DNA of 5,460 bases, taken from NCBI GenBank assembly GCA_007119075.1, contig SKQJ01000122.1, positions 1 to 5,460 of the forward strand, given 5' to 3'. A program made the position numbers and the translations under genes. Below are positions 1 through 5,381 of this stretch, in pieces. The stretch comes from Bacteroidales bacterium (lineage in GTDB: Bacteria; Bacteroidota; Bacteroidia; Bacteroidales; PUMT01). The notes under the pieces were generated by a model that was given only the letters and a program-made list of their open reading frames with translations, was not told where the DNA came from and searched no databases. Numbering within the stretch: position 1 is the stretch's first letter; every line of letters starts with the position of its first letter.

Positions 1-2
1 AC

Positions 3-44
3 GTCGGACTGTATGAAAAGCAATTTAATCAGCGGCTGACATGA
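3..44 (+). CDS. Possible 3' end of an upstream gene (partial, unidentified)
   Basis: Reading from base 3, the frame gives thirteen residues, VGLYEKQFNQRLT, followed by TGA at 42-44. The composition, with charged and aromatic residues and codons such as CAG, CGG and CTG, looks like the tail of a real protein. The other two forward frames stop at 14-16 and 37-39, so the frame at base 1 (stop at 37-39) cannot be excluded. The piece is too short to identify a family. If real, the gene is co-directional with the large envelope protein downstream and ends about 165 bases before it. A promoter candidate lies in between, so read-through need not be the main source of downstream transcription. Low confidence. 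Confidence 0.35.
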   Translation, partial: VGLYEKQFNQRLT

Positions 45-51
45 TTAAATG

Positions 52-80
52 CTTGTTATTCATGTTTTTTTATATATTTG
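52..80 (+). promoter_or_regulatory. Candidate Bacteroidota-type promoter for the PD40/TPR gene
   Basis: TATATTTG at 73-80 is a perfect match to the -7 consensus TAnnTTTG of the primary sigma factor in Bacteroidota. A CTTG at 52-55 matches the -33 element TTTG in three of four positions, with a 17-base spacer where about 19 is usual. The surroundings are strongly AT-rich (a T-run at 65-71). Transcription would begin a few bases after 80, giving a leader of roughly 120 bases before the ATG at 209. The -7 match is seen directly; function is inferred. Confidence 0.5.
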
Positions 81-159
81 TTTAATTATAAATTGCTCCG
101 GGAAAACTCCGGTATTCTCTGACGATTTATAAAACCGGCCCCTCTGGCACCTGACAGTT

Positions 160-175
160 GCCGGATAAGGCCGGC
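160..175 (+). other. Small hairpin in the leader of the PD40/TPR gene
   Basis: GCCGG at 160-164 and CCGGC at 171-175 can pair around a six-base loop. A nearby CCGGCC at 135-140 can instead pair with GGCCGG at 169-174, so two mutually exclusive foldings of the leader are possible. There is no T-tract after the hairpin, so it is not a typical intrinsic terminator. It lies 33 bases before the start codon. GC-rich palindromes such as CCGG arise easily by chance, so a regulatory role is speculative. Confidence 0.2.
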
Positions 176-208
176 CATAAAACAGAATGATCAGATTATT
201 GCTGCCGC

Positions 209-2209
209 ATGATTAGGACATTGATTTCTTTTACAGCTCTACTGTTTTTTTCCTTACAGGCAACAGCCCAGATCCATCCCCAGCTTTATTCCGGCCGACA
301 GGAAATGTTTCTTGAAGCCGAATCATATTTTCTGTTTGAGGAGTACAATGAGGCTCTTCCCTTATATCTTGAACTGCTTAGGGAACAACCCGGCAACTTT
401 TTTTTAAACTACAGGGCGGGAAGGTGTTATATCAATATGCCCGGACAGAAGGAGAAAGCAATACCATTCCTTGAGAAAGCCATTGATGACATCGACCCGC
501 GCGAAAGACGGCCGACATTCAGAACCACCAGGGCTCCGCTCGATGCCCTTTTCTATCTCGGCAATGCATATCACATCAACTACAGGTTTGAAGATGCCCT
601 GGATATGTACCGCCTTTTCAGGGAAAAAATGAGCTTAACGGTTTACAGCGCTGAGGTTGTTGAAGATTATATCCGTGCCTCGCTGAATGCAATTGAAAAA
701 GTGCGCAACCGTGTCTTTTTCCTTGAAGAAAACCTTGGAGAAAGGATAAATACAAGGTTTTCAGACAAAAGGCCGGCGGTTTCAGGCAATGAGAATGTTC
801 TGGTATTTTCCCGGGAATTGCCTTTTTACGACGGAATTTTCTTTTCAGAAAAAACCGGCGGAGAATGGTCATGGCCTGTTGAAATCACGACCATGATAGG
901 CTGCGAGGGGGACTGTTACCCGGTATCCCTTTCCTGGGACGGCAAAAAGCTTTTCCTATACAAATCCGACAACCTGGTAGGGAATATTTATGTAAGCAGT
1001 TTCGAGGCAGGCGAATGGTCGGCCATTCGAAAGCTGAACCAGAATATCAACTCAAGGCACTGGGAATCCCATGCCAGCCTTTCAAGGGGAGGCGACACGC
1101 TTTATTTCTCAAGTAACCGGCCCGGAGGTTTCGGCGGACTGGATATTTATTATTCTGTAAGAAATGCAAGGGGTGACTGGGGGCCTGCAGTAAACCTGGG
1201 CGCTGACATCAATACCCCCTTTAATGAAGATGCACCGTTTATTTCGGAGGACGGCACAACCCTTTATTTCAGCTCTCTCGGTCATACGAGCATTGGCGGG
1301 TATGATATTTTTTATTCTTCCCGCACGGGCAACGGCGGCTGGACCTCCCCCCGGAACGCAGGTTATGGCATCAATACTCCCGAGGATGACCTGTATTTTG
1401 TTCCGGTAAAAAATGGCAGATATGCTTACGTTTCCAAATTTTCCAGCAATGGTTTCGGGGAAATGGATATATACAGGTATGAGATATTTTCCGAAAACAA
1501 TCCCCGCAGGTTCCTGGTTACGGGAAGCATGAAAAGGACAGACGGTCTGGAGCCGGGCGCTTCGGCTTCAATTAACGTGATCGATCCGTCCAGCCGCAAT
1601 GTCATTTATTCCGGGAAACCCGATCCCCATACCGGAGAATACGGGCTTATGCTCGAAACCGGAGAATGGATGATAGTTTTCAGTGAAGAAGGGCATGAGG
1701 ATATTACCAGGAAAATCCGGCTTTCGGCTGACAGGGAAGATTCTGAATTGACTCTTCATGTGGAAATGAAGAGGGCAGAAACTGACGGATCCCAACCCGT
1801 GTTGACAGGCATTTCGCCGCCAGATGAAGATAGCCCTTACGCTGAGGCGGAATCCCCGGCGGGAAGAATCCCTTACCGGCATACAGATCCTGAAGGGGAC
1901 GCCTTGTCCGCAGAAGAAGAAAGAACCCCTGACCGTTATAGTGATCCGGAGGGGGATGCCTTGACCACGGAAGCTATCGGGGACACCGTTCCTCAGGAAG
2001 ATGAAGAAATCATTGCCGGGGAAAGGATAATCCAGGAAAATGACACTGTCATCGAACCTGATTATTTCGATACCCCTGTTCCGGCTGAGGAAGAGACCGC
2101 AGAACCCGGCAGGGTGATTCCTTTTCGGCTGATACTGATACTGGCGCTGCTTTTGCTGGTTGCCTTTTATTTTAAAGAACGTCAAAACCGCAACAAAAGA
2201 AAGTCGTAA
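209..2209 (+). CDS. Periplasmic TPR / PD40 beta-propeller protein with C-terminal membrane anchor (PorE-like, no OmpA domain)
   Basis: This is a 666-residue envelope protein. Residues 1-20 form a Sec signal peptide (MIRT, a hydrophobic core, then ATA-Q) with no lipobox cysteine. Residues about 33-141 hold TPR-like helices, including an Ala/Tyr-rich unit at 33-62 and others at about 64-92 and 111-141. Residues about 185-425 carry five PD40/WD40-like blades, the clearest being 284-315 and 338-370, with LYFSS and the GGxDIxYS pattern. Residues about 435-521 resemble a carboxypeptidase-regulatory (CRD) beta domain. Residues 522-634 are an acidic, Pro-rich linker containing DPEGDAL twice. Residues about 636-655 are a hydrophobic transmembrane helix, followed by a basic tail, KERQNRNKRKS. 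The order TPR, propeller, CRD is that of PorE of the type IX secretion system and of related PD40/OmpA proteins, but the OmpA_C domain is missing. The start is chosen because the signal peptide begins right there; no clear ribosome binding site is visible. The function is inferred as structural or scaffolding. The domain calls are firm; the role is not. Confidence 0.9.
   Translation: MIRTLISFTALLFFSLQATAQIHPQLYSGRQEMFLEAESYFLFEEYNEALPLYLELLREQPGNFFLNYRAGRCYINMPGQKEKAIPFLEKAIDDIDPRERRPTFRTTRAPLDALFYLGNAYHINYRFEDALDMYRLFREKMSLTVYSAEVVEDYIRASLNAIEKVRNRVFFLEENLGERINTRFSDKRPAVSGNENVLVFSRELPFYDGIFFSEKTGGEWSWPVEITTMIGCEGDCYPVSLSWDGKKLFLYKSDNLVGNIYVSSFEAGEWSAIRKLNQNINSRHWESHASLSRGGDTLYFSSNRPGGFGGLDIYYSVRNARGDWGPAVNLGADINTPFNEDAPFISEDGTTLYFSSLGHTSIGGYDIFYSSRTGNGGWTSPRNAGYGINTPEDDLYFVPVKNGRYAYVSKFSSNGFGEMDIYRYEIFSENNPRRFLVTGSMKRTDGLEPGASASINVIDPSSRNVIYSGKPDPHTGEYGLMLETGEWMIVFSEEGHEDITRKIRLSADREDSELTLHVEMKRAETDGSQPVLTGISPPDEDSPYAEAESPAGRIPYRHTDPEGDALSAEEERTPDRYSDPEGDALTTEAIGDTVPQEDEEIIAGERIIQENDTVIEPDYFDTPVPAEEETAEPGRVIPFRLILILALLLLVAFYFKERQNRNKRKS
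1886..1963 (+). repeat. Two-copy DPEGDAL repeat in the acidic linker
   Basis: The heptapeptide DPEGDAL occurs at residues 560-566 and 579-585 of the TPR/PD40 protein, 57 bases apart. Both copies are preceded by Tyr (YRHT and YS) and followed by a Ser/Thr-x-Glu stretch, so the repeating unit is about 19 residues. At DNA level the two 21-base copies (1886-1906 and 1943-1963) differ at three positions, all synonymous third-codon positions. The repeat lies in a low-complexity spacer between the folded CRD-like domain and the membrane anchor. Confidence 0.75.
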
Positions 2210-2284
2210 CAAAAAACATATTGACGTGCGTATCAGGATCGCTGGCATTTTCATATCCGGCGCATCTGTCAAAAACAATCTGGC

Positions 2285-2821
2285 ATGGACATCTTAACAG
2301 GAAACCGTATTAAACTAAGGGCGCTCGAGCCTTCCGATATCGAACTGCTGTACCTGTGGGAAAACAATTCCGACATATGGCCGGTAAGCAATACCCTGGT
2401 TCCCTTTTCCCGGTTCATCCTTGAAAAGTATATTGCAGAATCCCACATGGATATTTTCCAGGCAAAACAGCTCAGGCTTATGATAGACAACATTGCGGGA
2501 CCGGGTGTTGAGACAGTCGGGGCTATTGATCTTTTTGACTTTGACCCAATGCATGAGAGGGCAGGAATCGGGATACTGATAAGCGACAGGAAATATATGA
2601 ACAGGGGTTATGCATCAGATGCCCTTGAGCTGCTGATAAACTATTCATTTACCGTATTGCAGCTTCACCAGCTTTACTGCAATATCGACGACGACAACAA
2701 AGTCAGCATAAAGCTCTTTGAAAAATTCGGGTTCAGAATAACAGGCGAGAAGGAAGACTGGAACAGGACCCCCGGCGGATGGAAGAATGTATACATGCTG
2801 CAGCTGATAAACCGGAAATAA
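2285..2821 (+). CDS. GNAT-family N-acetyltransferase (RimJ/RimL-like, Acetyltransf_3 type)
   Basis: This is a 178-residue cytoplasmic acetyl-CoA-dependent acetyltransferase. The N-terminus (IKLRALEPSD, residues 9-18) is the standard first strand and turn of RimJ/RimL-like enzymes. Residues 92-102 (RAGIGILISDR) form the central beta-4 strand. The acetyl-CoA pyrophosphate loop follows at 105-110 (MNRGYA), then helix SDALELLINY at 111-120. The C-terminal NKVSIKLFEKFGF at 138-150 is the typical beta-5/alpha-4 motif that shapes the active site. Length and start fit the family. Position 105 is Met, where the usual loop has Gln or Arg. The acceptor could be a ribosomal protein N-terminus, an aminoglycoside or a polyamine; the sequence does not say which. 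The gene starts 75 bases after the PD40 protein with no obvious terminator between, so co-transcription is possible. No Shine-Dalgarno sequence is visible before the ATG. Confidence 0.9.
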   Translation: MDILTGNRIKLRALEPSDIELLYLWENNSDIWPVSNTLVPFSRFILEKYIAESHMDIFQAKQLRLMIDNIAGPGVETVGAIDLFDFDPMHERAGIGILISDRKYMNRGYASDALELLINYSFTVLQLHQLYCNIDDDNKVSIKLFEKFGFRITGEKEDWNRTPGGWKNVYMLQLINRK

Positions 2822-2874
2822 CGCCTCCACGCCCCTGGTGAAGCATATGATTTCATCCCTGCCCCGCTCCTATA

Positions 2875-2931
2875 CGGTGCAACACACCCTCAATCCTGGC
2901 GCATCGCCGAGCTTAATGCCGTGTTTCACCG
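2875..2931. repeat. Imperfect nested inverted repeat in the convergent gap; possible transcription end structure
   Basis: CGGTGCAACAC (2875-2885) and GTGTTTCACCG (2921-2931) pair in ten of eleven positions, with a single C/T mismatch at 2880/2926. The 35-base loop contains a second small hairpin, GGCG-CAT-CGCC (2898-2908). The structure lies between the converging ends of the acetyltransferase (stop at 2821) and the nuclease (stop at 2954-2952), about 20 bases past the nuclease stop. That is where a bidirectional terminator would be expected. There is no T-tract on either strand, so classical intrinsic termination is doubtful. Pairing is seen directly; function is inferred. Confidence 0.35.
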
Positions 2932-2951
2932 GACTAACCAGTTTATTTGCC

Positions 2952-3419
2952 TTATGCCCCTGAAAGACCTGAAGAAAGGTAATCGGGTATGTCAGGGAGG
3001 AAATTCCAGGTGCCTGCAACATGGTTGAGCCTGGCACAGTAATGGACCATTCCGTTTGTTACCAGGAGATATTCTGCCTTCATGTCCATATTGTAAAGTG
3101 CGGCCTGATCGAAAACCTTCTGGCTTATTTTTATTGCAGGTGCTTTGCATTCCACTATTATCAGCGGTTTTCCCTGCCGGGAGAACAATATGATATCCGC
3201 CCTCTTTGCCATTCCGTTTATGGTAAGCGCCAGCTCAACGGCCATCAGGGACGAGGGGAATTTTTTTTCATTCACCAGGTATGCGGCCATATTCTGCCGT
3301 ACCCATTCTTCCGGGGTCAATATGACATAACGTTTTCGAAATTTGTCGAAAATGTACTTTCTTTGTCCTTCGGTTTTAACCTTAAAGGAAAAGTCAGGCA
3401 GATTAAGCTGCGGCAGCAT
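2952..3419 (-). CDS. Small PD-(D/E)XK nuclease, HSDR_N-type (type I restriction R-subunit N-terminal domain), stand-alone
   Basis: This predicted protein has 155 residues from the ATG at 3419. It matches the Bacteroidota family annotated as type I restriction enzyme R protein N-terminal domain. The N-terminal LNLPDFSFKV and the LTPEEWVRQ helix (about residues 34-42) are family hallmarks. The nuclease core is complete: Glu62 in the first helix, Asp75 in KRADIILF, and Glu90-Cys-Lys92 in LIIVECKAP, making the D-(E)xK site. These are followed by a Gln105-xxx-Tyr109 pair like the QxxxY motif of RecB-type nucleases. There is no helicase, methylase or specificity gene beside it, so it is not a conventional restriction system. 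An in-frame TTG at 3446 would add nine residues and has GAGGA five bases upstream; the ATG is preferred because relatives usually begin just before LNLP. It is divergent from AMP nucleosidase and convergent with the acetyltransferase. Its biological substrate is unknown; DNA cleavage or repair is inferred. Confidence 0.85.
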   Translation of the reverse strand: MLPQLNLPDFSFKVKTEGQRKYIFDKFRKRYVILTPEEWVRQNMAAYLVNEKKFPSSLMAVELALTINGMAKRADIILFSRQGKPLIIVECKAPAIKISQKVFDQAALYNMDMKAEYLLVTNGMVHYCARLNHVAGTWNFLPDIPDYLSSGLSGA

Positions 3420-3450
3420 CGGCTGGGAATTACACCGGTTTGTCAAAAGT

Positions 3451-3456
3451 TCCTCA
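3451..3456 (-). promoter_or_regulatory. Possible Shine-Dalgarno supporting a TTG start of the nuclease
   Basis: The minus strand reads TGAGGA (3456 down to 3451), four bases before the TTG at 3446-3444. GAGG at this distance is a proper Shine-Dalgarno sequence, and none of the other genes here has one. It would favour the longer 164-residue form beginning MTNRCNSQP. The ATG at 3419 has no such sequence upstream, but family alignment favours it, so the start remains open. Confidence 0.35.
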
Positions 3457-3498
3457 AATTAAACAATCAGGGCTTTTCGGGTCTTTATACATACCATG

Positions 3499-3528
3499 CA
3501 AATATATTAATAAGATATGAAGACGAAA
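3499..3528 (-). promoter_or_regulatory. Candidate promoter for the HSDR_N-type nuclease, overlapping the AMP nucleosidase start
   Basis: On the minus strand TATATTTG (3506 down to 3499) matches the Bacteroidota -7 box TAnnTTTG perfectly. TTTC at 3528-3525 matches the -33 element in three of four positions with an 18-base spacer. Transcription would start near 3492, giving a leader of about 45 bases to the TTG or 70 to the ATG. The -33 element would lie inside the first codons of AMP nucleosidase (ATG at 3517), so the two divergent genes would compete for this region. I found no equally good match for the plus-strand gene. Confidence 0.4.
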
Positions 3529-4287
3529 CAGGAGATAGTCACTAACTGGCTTCCCCGGTACACCGGCAACCCTATTGATAATTTTACAGAACACATTCTG
3601 CTTACCAACTTCAGCAATTACCTGGATCTGTTTGCCGAGTGGAACAATGTCAGCATAATAGGGCATGATCATCCCATGCCCTGCGTTGTGGCCAAAGGGA
3701 TTACCCTGATAAACATCGGGATGGGAAGCGCCAATGCGGCAACCATTATGGATCTGCTCAGTGCGGTAAACCCGAAGGCGGTGCTGTTCCTGGGGAAGTG
3801 CGGGGGACTGAAGAAAAAGAACAAGCTGGGTGACCTGATCCTGCCTATAGCAGCCATCAGGAGCGAAGGAACCTCGAACGATTACCTGCCGCCCGAAGTG
3901 CCTGCACTGCCCGCGTTTAACCTGCAGCGCGCCGTATCATCAGCCATTATAAAAGCCGAGAAGGATTACTATACCGGCACGGTTTTCACCACCAATAAAC
4001 GGGTGTGGGAATATGATGACCGATTTAAGAAATTCCTGATGAAAACCAGGGCTATGGCAATAGACATGGAAACTGCCACCATTTTCATAGTCGGTTTTGC
4101 CAATGGCATTCCCTCCGGGGCTCTTCTGCTTGTTTCCGATCAGCCTATGATCTCGACAGGAATAAAGACATCTGAAAGCGACAGGCGGGTGACTGAGCTT
4201 TTCGTGGAGGATCACCTGAAAATCGGCATCAATTCCCTTCGTGAGATCATCAACCATTCTTCATCCGTGAAACACCTTAAATTCTGA
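3517..4287 (+). CDS. amn: AMP nucleosidase, short Bacteroidota form
   Basis: This enzyme hydrolyses AMP to adenine and ribose 5-phosphate in the cytoplasm, controlling AMP pools and feeding purine salvage. The 256 residues cover the nucleoside phosphorylase (PNP/UDP family) fold. Landmarks are INIGMGSANAA (65-75), the phosphate-binding strand FLGKCGG (91-97), the EGTSNDY segment (117-123), the base-proximal MET motif in AIDMETAT (181-188) and the catalytic-type Asp208 in LLVSDQP (204-210). The E. coli enzyme is about 484 residues because of an extra N-terminal domain; the short form is usual in Bacteroidota, so this is not a truncation. The beginning, MKTKQEIV, fits the family start, and the preceding bases are AT-rich with no Shine-Dalgarno. 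The gene is divergent from the small nuclease and ends four bases before holA, so it heads an operon with it. All expected core motifs are present. Confidence 0.95.
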   Translation: MKTKQEIVTNWLPRYTGNPIDNFTEHILLTNFSNYLDLFAEWNNVSIIGHDHPMPCVVAKGITLINIGMGSANAATIMDLLSAVNPKAVLFLGKCGGLKKKNKLGDLILPIAAIRSEGTSNDYLPPEVPALPAFNLQRAVSSAIIKAEKDYYTGTVFTTNKRVWEYDDRFKKFLMKTRAMAIDMETATIFIVGFANGIPSGALLLVSDQPMISTGIKTSESDRRVTELFVEDHLKIGINSLREIINHSSSVKHLKF

Positions 4288-4291
4288 ATTA

Positions 4292-5296
4292 ATGACCCCC
4301 AGTGAAATCGTCAGGGAAATCAACAACAAAACATACCGTCCGGTTTATCTTCTCACCGGCCCGGAACCGTACTATATAGATATGGTGACCGACTATATAA
4401 TGAAAAACACCATTTCCGAAGAGGAAAAAGCATTCAACCAGACCGTGTTTTACGGGAAGGATGCCAATTATATTGACGTTATAAATGCTTCCCGCCGGTT
4501 TCCCATGATGGCCAGCCACCAGCTGATCGTACTGAGGGAGGCCCAGCAAATGAAAGATATTGACAACATCTCGGTATATGCTGAGAAGCCCCTGAAATCG
4601 ACAATTCTTGTAATAAACTACAAATACAGCACCTATCCCAAAAACAAGAAATTATACAAGACTGTTCAATCAGGCGGAGGTGCGGTTCTTGAATCGCCAA
4701 AGCTCTACGAAAACAAGATCCCTGAATGGATCTCATCCTGGCTGGCCAGGAGAAAGCTCTCCATCGATATGGCTGCCTCCATGCTGCTGGTTGAATACCT
4801 CGGAACCGATCTGGGCAAAATAGCCAATGAGCTTGAGAAGCTGATATTGTCCCTTCCGGGGAACGAGAAAAAAATCACCTCTCAGATAATCGAGAACAAT
4901 ATCGGCATCAGCAAGGATTACAACAATTTTGAGCTTCAAAAGGCCCTGGGGCAGAAAAATATTCTCAAGGCAAACCGTATAATCCGTCACTTTGCGGAAA
5001 ATCCGGGCAAAAATCCTTTCACCCTGACCATTTCTTCCCTGTTTAATTATTTCAGCAAAATATTCCTTCTGCATTTTCTCACTGACAAATCCAAAAAGAA
5101 CATTGCCTCGCAACTTAAGATCAACCCCTATTTTGTGTCTGAATATGAACAGGCAGCCCGGAAATATGACCGGCCGAAGACGGCCGCCATTATTTCCTGG
5201 CTCAGGGATTACGATATGCGCTCCAAAGGTTTCGGGAATTCTTCAACAAGCGATGGAGAATTACTGAAGGAGTTGATATATAAGATATTGCACTAA
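4292..5296 (+). CDS. holA: DNA polymerase III subunit delta
   Basis: This is the delta subunit of the clamp loader, which opens the beta sliding clamp and places it on primed DNA with the gamma/tau and delta-prime subunits. The 334 residues fit the family. Residues 17-30 (PVYLLTGPEPYYID) form the N-terminal AAA+-like strand and loop; as in other delta subunits no functional Walker A lysine is present, since delta does not hydrolyse ATP. Residues 67-86 (SRRFPMMASHQLIVLREAQQ) match the segment around the clamp-binding helix. Residues 170-184 (LGTDLGKIANELEKL) are the most diagnostic motif of HolA. The C-terminal collar domain ends with SDGELLKELIY (320-330). The ATG lies four bases after the AMP nucleosidase stop with no Shine-Dalgarno, indicating translation coupled to amn. 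The delta subunit is essential in well-studied bacteria. The call is firm despite the low conservation of this family. Confidence 0.93.
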   Translation: MTPSEIVREINNKTYRPVYLLTGPEPYYIDMVTDYIMKNTISEEEKAFNQTVFYGKDANYIDVINASRRFPMMASHQLIVLREAQQMKDIDNISVYAEKPLKSTILVINYKYSTYPKNKKLYKTVQSGGGAVLESPKLYENKIPEWISSWLARRKLSIDMAASMLLVEYLGTDLGKIANELEKLILSLPGNEKKITSQIIENNIGISKDYNNFELQKALGQKNILKANRIIRHFAENPGKNPFTLTISSLFNYFSKIFLLHFLTDKSKKNIASQLKINPYFVSEYEQAARKYDRPKTAAIISWLRDYDMRSKGFGNSSTSDGELLKELIYKILH

Positions 5297-5381
5297 ACAT
5301 TTTTGCCCATTCCAAAGAGGCTCACCACGGACTCCGGGTATCGGCCTGACTATTTTTCTTATCTTTAAAAAAAATCCACGC

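Noticed and set aside
95..115. Repeated CTCCGG (96-101 and 109-114) as an operator or terminator stem
   Set aside because: The possible CCGG/CCGG stem is only four bases and results from a self-complementary tetramer; no T-tract follows.
2221..2250. TTGACG (2221-2226) as a sigma-70-like -35 element before the acetyltransferase
   Set aside because: No -10 or Bacteroidota -7 box follows at a suitable distance, and this phylum does not use the TTGACA/TATAAT pattern as its main promoter.
1568..2278. A 236-codon open frame on the minus strand opposite the end of the PD40 protein
   Set aside because: The plus strand encodes a coherent CRD-like domain, linker and membrane anchor. The antisense translation is rich in Phe, Arg and Ile with no domain pattern, as expected of a shadow frame.
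2847..2963. A 38-codon plus-strand frame filling the convergent gap
   Set aside because: It has no ribosome binding site, overlaps the nuclease 3' end and the inverted repeat, and its translation is low in charge with no recognisable pattern.
3021..3545. A 174-codon plus-strand frame across the nuclease gene and into amn
   Set aside because: The minus strand holds an intact PD-(D/E)XK core and family motifs. The plus-strand frame overlaps the amn start and shows no recognisable domain.
2952..4287. A new defence system formed by the nuclease plus the nucleotide-degrading AMP nucleosidase
   Set aside because: A nuclease beside an AMP-hydrolysing enzyme superficially resembles abortive-infection modules. 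However, the genes are divergent, amn is the ordinary full-length Bacteroidota enzyme coupled to holA, and there is no sensor, helicase, methylase or mobile-element signature.
5297..5381. A terminator or promoter between holA and the following gene
   Set aside because: The only pairing (CCG/CGG around 5336-5346) is three bases long. The two imperfect -7 boxes lack a -33 element at the right distance.
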